Of a stretch of 64,000 nt of DNA, positions 9,056 to 17,567 are shown one piece after another. The notes beneath the pieces were generated by a model, which saw only the letters and a list, made by a program, of their open reading frames with translations, was not told the origin of the DNA and did no database searches. A program made the translations under genes and the position numbers. The DNA comes from JBFXCS01 sp050181915 (lineage in GTDB: Bacteria > Actinomycetota > Thermoleophilia > Miltoncostaeales > Miltoncostaeaceae): positions 62,001-126,000 of the forward strand of contig JBFXCS010000004.1 of the NCBI GenBank assembly GCA_050181915.1, written 5' to 3'. How positions within the stretch are numbered: the first letter of the stretch is position 1; each line of letters opens with the position of its first letter.

Positions 9056-9805
9056 ATGGGCAAGCTCGATGGGAAGGTGGCGCTCATCACGGGCGGAAGC
9101 AGCGGCATCGGCCTCGCGACGGCGCGGCTGTTCGCGCGGGAGGGCGCCGACGTCGTCATCGCCGGCCGCCGGCAGGCGGAGCTCGACGCGGCGGTCGAGG
9201 CGATCGGCGACGCGGCGATCGCCGTGCGCGCGGACGTCTCCGACCTCGACGACCTGGACCGCATCTACGCGACGATCGACGACGTCCACGGAGCCCTCGA
9301 CGTCGTGGTCGCCAACGCCGGCTACGTCGAGCTGTTCACCCTCGCCGACGCGACGCCCGAGCACTTCGACCGCACCTTCGGCGTCAACGCCCGCGGCACG
9401 TTCTTCACGGTGCAGAAGGCGCTGCCCCTGCTGCGCCGCGGAGGGGCGGTGGTGCTGGTGTCGTCGTCGGCGAACGCCGTCGGCTTTCCGGCCTACACCG
9501 CCTACTCGGCCAGCAAGGCGGCGATGCGCTCCTTCGGGCGCAGCTGGGCCGCCGAGCTCAAGGAGCGCGGCGTGCGGGTCAACGTCCTGAGCCCCGGCCC
9601 GATCGACACGCCGATCATCGACCTCCAGTTCGCGACCAAGGAGCAGGCGGACGCCACCCGCGAGCAGTTCGCCGGGATCATCCCGATGGGACGGCTCGGC
9701 CGGGCGGAGGAGGTCGCGGCGGCCGCCCTGTTCCTGGCCTGCGACGACAGCAGCTTCTCGACCGGCATCGACCTGGTGGTCGACGGTGGGCAGACCCAGC
9801 TCTAG
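9056..9805 (+). CDS. Short-chain dehydrogenase/reductase (SDR family)
   Basis: A 249-residue classical SDR: glycine-rich TGGSSGIG near residue 13 for NAD(P)H binding, the NAG motif (VVVANAGY), active-site Ser in VLVSSSAN and the YxxxK pair in YTAYSASK. The C-terminal VDGGQTQL is typical. It most likely oxidises or reduces a small carbonyl or alcohol; the substrate cannot be read from sequence. GGAGGT lies 5 bases before ATG 9056. It is followed by a TetR regulator and preceded by a strong dyad, suggesting an inducible two-gene unit for an exogenous compound. Confidence 0.9.
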   Translation: MGKLDGKVALITGGSSGIGLATARLFAREGADVVIAGRRQAELDAAVEAIGDAAIAVRADVSDLDDLDRIYATIDDVHGALDVVVANAGYVELFTLADATPEHFDRTFGVNARGTFFTVQKALPLLRRGGAVVLVSSSANAVGFPAYTAYSASKAAMRSFGRSWAAELKERGVRVNVLSPGPIDTPIIDLQFATKEQADATREQFAGIIPMGRLGRAEEVAAAALFLACDDSSFSTGIDLVVDGGQTQL

Positions 9806-9845
9806 CCCGGCACCCCCGGCGCCCGGCACCTCCGGCGTCCGGCAG
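9806..9845 (+). repeat. 16-bp tandem repeat, 2.5 copies, between SDR and TetR genes
   Basis: CCCGGCACCCCCGGCG (9806-9821) is repeated at 9822-9837 with one change, followed by a partial third copy to 9845. It starts at the base after the SDR stop codon. No hairpin with a T-tract is formed, so it is probably slippage-derived spacer sequence. Confidence 0.7.
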
Positions 9846-9875
9846 CCGCGAGCCGCAGGCGCGAGAATGGGCGCC

Positions 9876-10487
9876 ATGGGGCGCGGCCGCAAGAGGGAGT
9901 TCGACATCGACGAGGCCCTCGACCGCGCGGTGGACCTGTTCTGGCGCCAGGGCTACGAGGGCACGTCGGTGGCCGACCTCTCGGCGGTGATGGGCATCAG
10001 CCCGTCCAGCATGTACGGCGCGTTCGGCAGCAAGCGCGAGCTCTTCGACCGCGTCCTCGCCCGCTACGGCGCGCGGCAGCGGCCGATGCTCGACGAGGCG
10101 ATGAGCGCTGCGACCGCGGCCGCAGCGGCGCGCGCGCTGCTCGTGGGGGCGGCGCGGGCGGCCACCGAGCCCGGCCGCCCCGCGGGCTGCCTCACCATCC
10201 AGGGGGGCATGGCCTGCGACGACGAGACCCGCCAGGTGGCCGAGACGCTGGCCGCCGCGCGGGCGGCGACCCAGGAGCGGATGCGCCTGCGCTTCGAGCG
10301 GGGGATCGCCGAGGGAGACGTGGCCCCCGATGCCGACGGCGACGCCCTGGCCCGTTACGTGGCCACGGTCGCCCAGGGCATCGTGGTGCAGGCGGCGGGC
10401 GGCGCGACCCGCGAGCAACTGGTGGCGGTCGCAGAGGCGGCCGCCGGCTCGCTGGCACTCGTCGCGCGGCCCGCCGCCCCCGCCTGA
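9876..10487 (+). CDS. TetR/AcrR family transcriptional regulator
   Basis: A 203-residue repressor-type protein. The N-terminus (GRGRKREFDIDEALDRAVDLFW) and the helix-turn-helix at about residues 28-50 (GTSVADLSAVMGISPSSMYGAFGSKREL) are typical of TetR proteins of the AcrR type. The C-terminal ligand domain includes GRPAGCLTIQGG, common in the subgroup that regulates adjacent oxidoreductases. ATG 9876 is preferred over ATG 9867 because it starts the conserved segment. GAGAAT 7 bases upstream may be its own -10 element. It probably binds the dyad at 8977-9002; the ligand is unknown. Confidence 0.9.
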   Translation: MGRGRKREFDIDEALDRAVDLFWRQGYEGTSVADLSAVMGISPSSMYGAFGSKRELFDRVLARYGARQRPMLDEAMSAATAAAAARALLVGAARAATEPGRPAGCLTIQGGMACDDETRQVAETLAAARAATQERMRLRFERGIAEGDVAPDADGDALARYVATVAQGIVVQAAGGATREQLVAVAEAAAGSLALVARPAAPA

Positions 10488-10500
10488 CCCGCCGCGCGCC

Positions 10501-10522
10501 CGGCGTCGGGACTCAGACGCCG
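10501..10522. terminator. Candidate bidirectional terminator between TetR and galT-like genes
   Basis: A 7-bp perfect stem (CGGCGTC / GACGCCG) with an 8-base loop lies between the convergent stop codons and includes the galT stop. There is no T-tract, as is common in GC-rich actinobacteria. Confidence 0.4.
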
Positions 10523-11364
10523 CGCAGCTTCCCGGCCAGCTCGGCGGGCGAGTGGACGATGCCGATCACCGACGCGCCCAGCTCCATGCCGGCGAGGGTG
10601 CCGCGCCGGGCGATCATCTCGAGGTGCCAGTGGAAGCCGGGCTCCCCGCCGGGGTGGCGCTGGTGCAGCCAGAGGTTGATCGCCTCCACCCCCATCCGGT
10701 CGATCTCGGCGGCCCGCCGGCGCACGAAGCGGCCGATCGCGGCGGCGTCGACCTCGTCCGCCCAGTCGGGGGCGTGGCGCTCGGGGGCGATGCGGACGGT
10801 GCCCGACAGGCCCGGTATCGGCGGGCACCAGGCCACCAGCCCGTCCTCCCGCGCCACCAGCCCGTCGCCCGGGTCGGCCATCTCGGCGCAGATCGGGCAG
10901 GCGCCGGCGAAGGCCGCCTCGCGGGCGACGAGGCTGGGCGGCGCGAAGGGCAGGCCGATGATCTGGGCGTGGGTGTGCTGCAGGGAGGCGCCGGCCGACG
11001 CCCCCTGGTTGAGGAACAGGAAGGGCCACAGTCCGCGCGGGTCGGCGCCGATCGCGCGCAGCCGGCCGGCCCAGGCGGCGACGGCGCGGGCCGCCTCCCC
11101 GTCGGTGAGCTCCGACAGCCGCACCACGTGGCGGGCGGCGTTCACGACCACCTCGTGGGCGCCGTCGGCCGGCTCGAGGGCCGGGAACTTGTTGGGGAAC
11201 GCCCGCACCAGCCATCCGGGCGAGTCGGCCGGCCCGCCGCCGGGGCGGACGGCCATCGTCTCCGGCGGCGTCTCCCCCTCGGCCCCCGGGCAGAACGGGC
11301 AGGTCCCGCCCAGCGGCCCGCCGACGTCGTGAGGGCGGGCGGCGCGGTCCGGGGCCAGCAGCAC
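10513..11364 (-). CDS. GalT-like hexose-1-phosphate nucleotidylyltransferase (HIT superfamily)
   Basis: Resembles galactose-1-phosphate uridylyltransferase and related enzymes that move a nucleotidyl group between sugar phosphates through a histidine intermediate. It has a zinc-type CPFCPG, NQGASAGASLQHTHAQI with the catalytic HxH, a second CPIC, and HWHLEM near the C-terminus. The HxH is HTH rather than HPH. GTG 11364 is the first canonical start, yet the frame upstream encodes VRIDPLTGAPV, which matches the family's N-terminal RxDPLTGxW, so the real start is probably a few codons upstream at a non-standard codon. It follows ku on the same strand. Substrate specificity is uncertain. Confidence 0.78.
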   Translation of the reverse strand: MLLAPDRAARPHDVGGPLGGTCPFCPGAEGETPPETMAVRPGGGPADSPGWLVRAFPNKFPALEPADGAHEVVVNAARHVVRLSELTDGEAARAVAAWAGRLRAIGADPRGLWPFLFLNQGASAGASLQHTHAQIIGLPFAPPSLVAREAAFAGACPICAEMADPGDGLVAREDGLVAWCPPIPGLSGTVRIAPERHAPDWADEVDAAAIGRFVRRRAAEIDRMGVEAINLWLHQRHPGGEPGFHWHLEMIARRGTLAGMELGASVIGIVHSPAELAGKLRGV

Positions 11365-11419
11365 CGGGGCGCCCGTCAGCGGATCGATGCGGACCGGCAG
11401 CGCGGGGCTCGCGGCGGCC

Positions 11420-12268
11420 CTACGAGGCCTTGCGGCGTCGTGCCGGCGGCGTCTCCTCGGCGGCCCCGTCCCCGGCGTCCTCCTCGGCGGCCCCCGTCGC
11501 CGCCGCCAGGCTCGCCTTGAGGGCGGCCATCAGGTCGATGACCGGCGCGGGCTCGGCCGCCTCCTCGACGACGACCGGCTCCTCGCCCGCGGCCTTGGCA
11601 TCGAGGAAGTCGAGCAGCGCCCGGCGCGTCTCGTTCGGGTACTCCTCGGGCCGGAACGGCTTGGCCAGCCCCTCGACCAGCTGCTCGGCCATCGCCAGCT
11701 CCTCGTCGGAGACGTCGACGCCCTGCAGGCGGTCGACGATCTCCTTCTGGTCGCGCACCCGCACGTCCTCGGGGTAGTAGAGCGTCTGCAGCGCCAGCAT
11801 CCCGTCGACCGGGCGCAGCAGCACGAGGTGCTCCTTCGTCGACAGCACGAAGCGGCCCAGCGCCGCCCGCCCGCTGCGCTCCATGGCCCGGCCCAGCAGC
11901 GCGTACGGCCGCTCGGCGCGCTCCTGCGGCTCCAGCCAGTAGGCGCGCTCGAAGTACACCGGGTCGACCTCGCTGAGCTCCACGAACTGGAGGATGCGGA
12001 TCGTCTTCTCCTGGGTGGCGGCGAAGCGCTCCAGCTCGGCCTCCTCGATGGGGATGTAGCGCCCCTTCGACACCTCCCAGCCCTTCACCGTGTCGTCGGG
12101 CCCCACCTCGACGTCGCGCTCCGGGTCCCATCGCCTCTGCTTCACCGGCCGGCCGGTGGCGCGCGACAGGGTGCGGAAGCTCACGTCGCCGCGCTGCTGG
12201 GCCAGGCCCACGGACACCGGGATGGTGACCAGGCCGAAGCTGACGAAGCCGTTCCAGATCGCGCGCAT
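11420..12268 (-). CDS. ku: Non-homologous end-joining protein Ku
   Basis: Bacterial Ku binds DNA double-strand ends as a homodimer and recruits LigD. The 282-residue protein starts MRAIWNGFVSFGLVTIPV and contains the core beta-barrel sequences (IPIEEAELERF, VDPVYFERAYWLEP, LLRPVDGMLALQTLYYPEDVR), ending in an Ala/Glu-rich stretch with a basic tip (RRRK). Length and N-terminus are standard. GGGGGAGG precedes ATG 12268. No ligD lies in this window; Ku sits instead after nfeD and slipin on the same strand, 18 bases from the slipin stop, so it may be co-transcribed with them. Confidence 0.95.
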   Translation of the reverse strand: MRAIWNGFVSFGLVTIPVSVGLAQQRGDVSFRTLSRATGRPVKQRRWDPERDVEVGPDDTVKGWEVSKGRYIPIEEAELERFAATQEKTIRILQFVELSEVDPVYFERAYWLEPQERAERPYALLGRAMERSGRAALGRFVLSTKEHLVLLRPVDGMLALQTLYYPEDVRVRDQKEIVDRLQGVDVSDEELAMAEQLVEGLAKPFRPEEYPNETRRALLDFLDAKAAGEEPVVVEEAAEPAPVIDLMAALKASLAAATGAAEEDAGDGAAEETPPARRRKAS

Positions 12269-12286
12269 TGCCGCCTCCCCCCGAGG

Positions 12287-13081
12287 TCAGCCCGCCCCGT
12301 TGCTGCCCGGCCCGCCGCCCGCCGCGCGGCGCGCCAGGCCCTCCAGCAGCTCCACCGGGAACGGGAGGATCAGCGTGCTCGTGCGCTCCGAGGTGCCGAT
12401 CTCGTTCATCGTCTGAAGGTAGCGGAGCTGCAGGGCGCCGGGCTCGGCGCGGATGATCGCGGCGGCCTGGCTGAGCTTCTCGGAGGCCTCGTACTCACCG
12501 TCGGCGGCGATGATCTTCGCGCGCCGCTCGCGCTCGGCCTCGGCCTGCCGGGCCAGGGCCCGCTGCATGCTCTGCGGCAGCTCGACGTCCTTCACCTCGA
12601 CCACCGACACCTTCACGCCCCAGGGGTGGGTCTGCTCGTCGATGATCGACTGCAGGCGATCGTTGATCTGGTCGCGCTCCGACAGGAGCTGATCGAGGTC
12701 GACCTGGCCCAGCACGCTGCGCAGGGTGGTCTGGGCGATCTGGGAGGTCGCGACCAGGTAGTTCTCGACCTGCACGATCGCCTTGGAGGCGTCGACGACG
12801 CGGAAGTAGGCGACGGCGGTGACCTTCACGGTCACGTTGTCGCGGGTGATGACCTCCTGCGGCGGCACGTTGAGCGTGACGGTGCGCAGGTCGACCTTCA
12901 CCGCCTTGTCGATGAAGGGCACCAGGATGAAGAGCCCCGGGCCCTTGATGCCGATCAGGCGACCGAGCCGGAAGACCACGCCCCGCTCGTACTCCCGCGC
13001 CACCTTCACGGCCGAGAACAGGAACAGCAGGGCGATGATCAGGATCACGATCACCGCGTAGGCAGCGGCCATCTCGCTCAC
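12287..13081 (-). CDS. Slipin (stomatin/SPFH-domain membrane protein)
   Basis: A 264-residue SPFH protein: one N-terminal membrane helix (about residues 6-24), the PHB/SPFH domain starting VAREYERGVVFRLGRLIG, then a coiled-coil rich in Ala, Glu and Arg, and a C-terminal LQLRYLQTMNEIG typical of slipins. Slipins form large membrane-associated oligomers. Its GTG start overlaps the nfeD stop by 4 bases (GTGA). The nfeD-slipin pairing is a well-known conserved unit in bacteria and archaea, where the NfeD protease can cleave stomatin partners. Confidence 0.93.
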   Translation of the reverse strand: MSEMAAAYAVIVILIIALLFLFSAVKVAREYERGVVFRLGRLIGIKGPGLFILVPFIDKAVKVDLRTVTLNVPPQEVITRDNVTVKVTAVAYFRVVDASKAIVQVENYLVATSQIAQTTLRSVLGQVDLDQLLSERDQINDRLQSIIDEQTHPWGVKVSVVEVKDVELPQSMQRALARQAEAERERRAKIIAADGEYEASEKLSQAAAIIRAEPGALQLRYLQTMNEIGTSERTSTLILPFPVELLEGLARRAAGGGPGSNGAG

Positions 13082-14376
13082 CCCTCTCCGGGCTCGACGG
13101 TCAAGGTCAGATCCTCGCGGCGCACTCTAACGATGCGCACCCGTTCCCCCTCGGCGATCGTGGTGCCGTCTGCGGTCCGCGCGTTCCAGATCTCGCCGTT
13201 CACGGTGACATGGCCGCCGGACGGCCCCAGCGGCTCGCGCGCGACGCCGTATTCGCCCACCAGCTCGTCGCCGCCGGTCGCCGGCGGCCGGCGGCGCGCG
13301 CGCATCACCAGGTGCGCGGCCACGGCGAAGCCTCCGCCCACGACGACGGCGATGGGCACGACGGCCCACGGCGATGGGCGCAGGCCCGGGTCGTCCGAGT
13401 CGAACAGGAAGGCGCCGCCCAGGGCGAGCGCCAGCACCCCGCCGGCGGCGAGGACGCCAAAGCCCCCCACCTGGGTCTCGGCCACGAGGAAGGCCACGCC
13501 CAGCAGCACGAGGGCGATGCCCGCCCAGGCGAAGGGCAGCACGCTGAGCCCGGCGAGGGACAGCACGAGGCTCACCCCGCCCACCACGCCCGGGACGATC
13601 GCGCCGGGGTGGAACACCTCGAAGCCCACGCCGGCGAGGCCCAGCAGCAGCAGCAGGAACACGAGCGTCGGGTCGGTCAGCACCTGCAGCAGCCGCAGGT
13701 ACCAGGGCATGCCGTCCACCTCGATCGGCGCTCCGGCGGTGCGGATGGCGCGCCCGTCGCGTCCCGGCCTCCCGTCGAGCCAGGCCGCGAAGTCCTCGAT
13801 CGTGGGCTGGATCGTCTCGGCCACGCCCCGCCGCCGGGCCTCGGCGGCGGTGAGGCTGAGCGCGTCCGTGACCATGGCGCGGAAGGCGGCCGGGTCGCGT
13901 CCGTGCTCCTCCGCCAGCGCCGCGATCGACGCCGCCGCGTCGTTGCGCACCTTGTCGCCGAGGTCTCCGCCGCCGGCCGAGACGGGCGTCGCCGCGCCGA
14001 TGTTGGTGCCCGGCGCCATGCCCAGCTCGTCCGATGCCGCGGAGATGTACGCGCCGGCCGACCCGGCGCGGGCGCCCGACGGGCCGATCCACACCGTCAC
14101 GGGCACGGCGGCGTCGCGCATGTCGGCCACGATGTCGCGCATCGACGACACCAGCCCGCCCGGGGTGTCGATGCGGATCACCACGGCCGACGCCCCGGCC
14201 TCCTGCGCGGCGCGGATCCTGCGCCCGACGAAGGCCGCCGACACCGGGTCGACGCCGCCGGTGAGCTCGATCACCCTCACCGGGCCCGGGGGGCCGGCAG
14301 GGGCCTGGGCCGCCGCCGCCGCGGCCGCCGCGAGGGCGGCGAGGACCGCCACGAGAAGGGTGCGCAGGAGCGGCAT
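13078..14376 (-). CDS. NfeD-family membrane serine protease (ClpP-like domain)
   Basis: Long-form NfeD of 432 residues: signal sequence, ClpP/crotonase-fold protease domain with GARAGSAGAY (likely nucleophile Ser106) and likely general base Lys142, a cluster of four to five membrane helices from about 225 to 345, and a C-terminal OB-fold NfeD domain (LVGEYGVAREPL, VNGEIWNARTADG). It is expected to cleave membrane-associated partners such as the slipin encoded directly downstream. TATGGT on the minus strand (14392-14397) is a plausible -10, giving only a short leader. Confidence 0.92.
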   Translation of the reverse strand: MPLLRTLLVAVLAALAAAAAAAAQAPAGPPGPVRVIELTGGVDPVSAAFVGRRIRAAQEAGASAVVIRIDTPGGLVSSMRDIVADMRDAAVPVTVWIGPSGARAGSAGAYISAASDELGMAPGTNIGAATPVSAGGGDLGDKVRNDAAASIAALAEEHGRDPAAFRAMVTDALSLTAAEARRRGVAETIQPTIEDFAAWLDGRPGRDGRAIRTAGAPIEVDGMPWYLRLLQVLTDPTLVFLLLLLGLAGVGFEVFHPGAIVPGVVGGVSLVLSLAGLSVLPFAWAGIALVLLGVAFLVAETQVGGFGVLAAGGVLALALGGAFLFDSDDPGLRPSPWAVVPIAVVVGGGFAVAAHLVMRARRRPPATGGDELVGEYGVAREPLGPSGGHVTVNGEIWNARTADGTTIAEGERVRIVRVRREDLTLTVEPGEG

Positions 14377-14443
14377 GGCGAATCGCGATCGACCATACCA
14401 GCGGGGCCGCCGTGGCCCGCCGGCCCGCCCCGGTGCGATGGGC

Positions 14444-14449
14444 TAGGAT
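14444..14449 (+). promoter_or_regulatory. Candidate -10 element of the fab operon
   Basis: TAGGAT fits the TANNNT consensus. It lies 10 bases before GTG 14460 of fabZ, so the transcript would have almost no leader. Confidence 0.5.
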
Positions 14450-14459
14450 CCCGCGGATC

Positions 14460-14915
14460 GTGCCCGATCACCGATTCCCGGCACCGACGGAGCTGATCCC
14501 TCACCGGCCGCCCTTCCTCTTCGTCGACGAGGTACTGGAGCTGGCCCCCGGGGTGTCGGCGCGCGCCCGCTTCCACGTCGATCCGGAGCTCGCCTTCTTC
14601 GCCGGGCACTTCCCCGGCAATCCGATCCTCCCGGGCGTGATCATCGTGGAGGCCCTCGCCCAGACCGGCGGGCTGGCGGCGATGGCCGAGCCGGGCAGCG
14701 AGGGCAAGCTGGCGCTCTTCGCCGGCATCTCCAACACGCGCTTCCGGCGCGTCGTGAGGCCCGGCGACGAGCTCATCCTGGAGACCCGGCTCACGCGCCG
14801 CCGGGGACCGCTGGGCGAGGGCGAGGGCCGGGCCACGGTCGACGGCGAGCTGGCCTGCGAGACGACCCTGAAGTTCGCGCTGGTCGACGCCGCCGGGGCT
14901 CAGGCACCGGCGTGA
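14460..14915 (+). CDS. fabZ: 3-hydroxyacyl-ACP dehydratase FabZ
   Basis: Hot-dog-fold dehydratase acting on 3-hydroxyacyl-ACP in fatty acid elongation. The 151-residue protein has the family's N-terminal LIPHRPPFLFVDEV, the catalytic His in GHFPGNPILPGV and the helix Glu in VEALAQTGG. GTG 14460 is chosen because VPDHRFPAPTELIPHRPP matches FabZ N-termini and a TAGGAT box lies just upstream; an upstream start at 14412 would add residues that look non-coding. Its stop overlaps the fabH start (GTGA), opening a tightly coupled fab operon. Confidence 0.93.
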   Translation: MPDHRFPAPTELIPHRPPFLFVDEVLELAPGVSARARFHVDPELAFFAGHFPGNPILPGVIIVEALAQTGGLAAMAEPGSEGKLALFAGISNTRFRRVVRPGDELILETRLTRRRGPLGEGEGRATVDGELACETTLKFALVDAAGAQAPA

Positions 14916-15928
14916 GCCCCGGCTCACGACCCCGGCGCGCGCGCCTCGCGGCGCTCGGCGCCTACGTCCCGGACCGCGTGGTGCCGAACGCGGAGATCGA
15001 GGAGTGGGTGGACACCAGCGACGACTGGATCGTCTCCCGCACCGGCATCCGCGAGCGCCGCTTCGCCGCGCCCGAGCAGGCGTCCAGCGACCTGGCCACC
15101 GTCGCGGCCGAGCGCATCCTGGCTTCGGCCGGCATCGAGGCCCGCGACCTCGACATGGTGATCGTGCCGACGGCCACCCCGGACCACCTGTTCCCCTCCA
15201 CCGCCGCGCTGGTGGCCGAGCGCATCGGGGCACGCGGCGCGGCGGCCTTCGACCTGTCGGCGGCGTGCTCCGGGTTCATCTACGGCCTGGCCCAGGCGTG
15301 CGGGATGATCGAGGCGGGTATCTCCCGGAGCGTGCTGGTCCTGGGCTCCGAGGTGCTGTCGCGGGTCACCGACCTGACCGATCGCGCCACCTGCATCCTG
15401 TTCGCCGACGGGGCGGCCGGGGCGCTCGTCACCGCGTCCGACGACGCGACGCTCACCGGCTTCCTCGGCTTCGACCTCGGCGCCGACGGATCGGGCGCCG
15501 CCGACCTCATCATCCCGGCCGGCGGGGGCCGGCAGCCGGTGAAGTCGGATCCCGACCCGTCCGACGGCTGCATGAAGATGAACGGGCCCGAGGTCTTCCG
15601 CTTCGCCACCCGCGTCATGGTCGAGTCGGCCGAGCGGGTGCTGTCGTCCGTCGAGATGGGCATCGAGGAGATAGACCTGTTGGTGGCCCATCAGGCGAAC
15701 ATCCGCATCATCGAGCACGCCGCGCGCCGTCTGGGCGTGCCGGACGAGCGGATCTTCAACAACATCGAGCACTACGGGAACACGTCGTCCGCGTCGATCC
15801 CGCTGGCCCTCACGGAGGCCCGCGACGCCGGCCGGCTGAGATCGGGGGACCTGCTGCTGCTCGTCGCCTTCGGCGGCGGGCTGACGTGGGCCTCCACCGT
15901 GGTGCGCTACGAACCGGTGGCCGCGTGA
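14912..15928 (+). CDS. fabH: Beta-ketoacyl-ACP synthase III (FabH)
   Basis: FabH starts fatty acid synthesis by condensing acyl-CoA with malonyl-ACP. The 338-residue protein shows the Cys-His-Asn triad: Cys119 in DLSAACSGF, His near 259 in VAHQANIR, Asn near 289 in GNTSSAS. It also has WIVSRTGIRERR near the N-terminus and the terminal GGGLTW. Its GTG overlaps the fabZ stop by 4 bases and its own stop overlaps fabD's start the same way. Primer preference (straight or branched) cannot be read. Confidence 0.95.
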   Translation: MSPGSRPRRARLAALGAYVPDRVVPNAEIEEWVDTSDDWIVSRTGIRERRFAAPEQASSDLATVAAERILASAGIEARDLDMVIVPTATPDHLFPSTAALVAERIGARGAAAFDLSAACSGFIYGLAQACGMIEAGISRSVLVLGSEVLSRVTDLTDRATCILFADGAAGALVTASDDATLTGFLGFDLGADGSGAADLIIPAGGGRQPVKSDPDPSDGCMKMNGPEVFRFATRVMVESAERVLSSVEMGIEEIDLLVAHQANIRIIEHAARRLGVPDERIFNNIEHYGNTSSASIPLALTEARDAGRLRSGDLLLLVAFGGGLTWASTVVRYEPVAA

Positions 15929-16833
15929 TCGTCGCGACATTCCCGGGGCAGGGTGCGCAGGTGGTCGGCATGGGCCGCGCCATGGTGCGGCGCCACGCCG
16001 CCGCCCGCCGCGTCTTCGAGGAGGCCGACGACGTGCTCGGCTACTCGCTGTCCGAGCTCTGCTTCGAGGGCCCCATGGAGCGGCTCACGGAGACCCACGT
16101 ATGCCAGCCCGCGCTGGTGGCGACCTCGATGGCCGCCTTCCGCGTGGCCGAGGAGGCCGGCTTCCGGCCGGACCTCGTGATGGGCCACTCGCTGGGCGAG
16201 TACTCGGCCCTCGTCGCCGCGGGCGCGATGGAGTACGCCGAGGCCCTGCGCATCGTCGCCGAGCGCGGCGCCGCGATGCGCGACGCGGGCCGCGAGTCGC
16301 CGGGCTCGATGGCGGCCCTGATCGCCGTCACCGACGAGGCGGCGGCCGACCTGGCCGACCGCGCCGGCGACGCCTGGCCGGCGAACTTCAACTGCCCCGG
16401 CCAGGTGGTGGTGTCGGGCACCGCCGCGGCGATCGACCGCCTGCTCGAGATCGCCGCGGAGCAGGGCACCCGGGCCACCCGGCTGCAGGTGGACGGCGCG
16501 TTCCACTCGCGCCTGATGGCGCCCGCCGCCGAGCGGCTGCGCCCGGCGCTCGAGGCCTGGGACCCGTCCCCGCCCGACCCGCCCTTCCTGTCCACCACCA
16601 CCGCCCTGGTCGAGCCCGCCGAGCGGCTGCGCGAGGTGCTGCTCGACCAGCTCACCGCGCCGGTGCGCTTCGGCGACGCCACGGCCGCCGCCGTGCGGCT
16701 GGGGGCGCGCTCGTTCGTGGAGTTCGGCGTCGGCCGCGTGCTCTCCACGCTGGTGCGGCGCGTCCAGCGCGACCTCGAGGTGATGCAGATCCAGGAGCCG
16801 GACGACATCGCCGGCCTGCCGGTGGCCCGCTGA
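15925..16833 (+). CDS. fabD: Malonyl-CoA:ACP transacylase (FabD)
   Basis: Transfers malonyl from CoA to acyl carrier protein. The 302-residue protein starts MIVATFPGQGAQ at GTG 15925, has nucleophile Ser89 in GHSLGEYSALVAAGA and active-site His near 193 in GAFHSRLM. Length is standard. The start overlaps the fabH stop as GTGA; the stop overlaps fabG by one base (TGATG). The acceptor acyl carrier protein gene is not found in this cluster. Confidence 0.95.
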   Translation: MIVATFPGQGAQVVGMGRAMVRRHAAARRVFEEADDVLGYSLSELCFEGPMERLTETHVCQPALVATSMAAFRVAEEAGFRPDLVMGHSLGEYSALVAAGAMEYAEALRIVAERGAAMRDAGRESPGSMAALIAVTDEAAADLADRAGDAWPANFNCPGQVVVSGTAAAIDRLLEIAAEQGTRATRLQVDGAFHSRLMAPAAERLRPALEAWDPSPPDPPFLSTTTALVEPAERLREVLLDQLTAPVRFGDATAAAVRLGARSFVEFGVGRVLSTLVRRVQRDLEVMQIQEPDDIAGLPVAR

Positions 16834-17567
16834 TGGCCGTCGCGCTGGTCACCGGGGCCAGCCGCGGCATCGGCGCCGCCTGCGCCGCCGCCCTCGCCGC
16901 CGCCGGCCACGACGTCGCGGTGGGGTACGCGACCGACGCCGACGGGGCCGCCGCCACGGTCGCCGCCGTCGAGGCCGCCGGCCGCCGGGCCGTCGCGCTG
17001 CGGGCCGACGTCGCCGACGAGTCCCAGGCCGCCGGCCTGGTCGAGGCGTCGGAGGAGGCCCTGGGCCCGCTCGACGCTGTGGTGCTGAACGCCGGCATCA
17101 CCCGCGACGGCCTCGCCGTGCGCATGAGCGCCGACGACTGGTCGGCCGTCATCGACACCAACCTCTCGGGGGCGTTCTACACCGCCCGCCCGGCGCTGCG
17201 GGGCATGCTGCGCCGCCGCGCCGGCAGCATCGTCGCGGTGTCCTCCGTAGTTGGCCTGACCGGCAACGCCGGCCAGGCCAACTACGCGGCCGCGAAGGCC
17301 GGGATGATCGGCATGGTGCGCGCCCTGGCGCGCGAGGCCGGGTCGCGGGGCGTGCGCGTCAACGCCGTCGCCCCCGGCTACATCGCGACCGACATGACGG
17401 CCGCGCTCTCGGACGACCAGCGCGACGGCATCCTGTCCGCCACCCCGCTGGGCCGCCTCGGCACCCCCGAGGACGTCGCCGCGGCGGTGGCCTTCCTGTG
17501 CTCGCCGGAGGCGGGGTTCGTGACCGGCGCCGTGCTGAGCGTGGACGGCGGGCTGGCCATGTCATGA
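16833..17567 (+). CDS. fabG: 3-oxoacyl-ACP reductase (FabG)
   Basis: A 244-residue SDR that reduces 3-ketoacyl-ACP with NADPH. It has TGASRGIG near residue 7, LNAGITRDG, a serine in VAVSSVVGLTGN and the YAAAKAG catalytic pair, ending VDGGLAMS, all FabG-typical. ATG 16833 shares one base with the fabD stop. Its own stop overlaps ATG 17564 of a 21-codon ORF as ATGA. FabG identity is favoured over a generic SDR by its place between fabD and fabF. Confidence 0.93.
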   Translation: MAVALVTGASRGIGAACAAALAAAGHDVAVGYATDADGAAATVAAVEAAGRRAVALRADVADESQAAGLVEASEEALGPLDAVVLNAGITRDGLAVRMSADDWSAVIDTNLSGAFYTARPALRGMLRRRAGSIVAVSSVVGLTGNAGQANYAAAKAGMIGMVRALAREAGSRGVRVNAVAPGYIATDMTAALSDDQRDGILSATPLGRLGTPEDVAAAVAFLCSPEAGFVTGAVLSVDGGLAMS

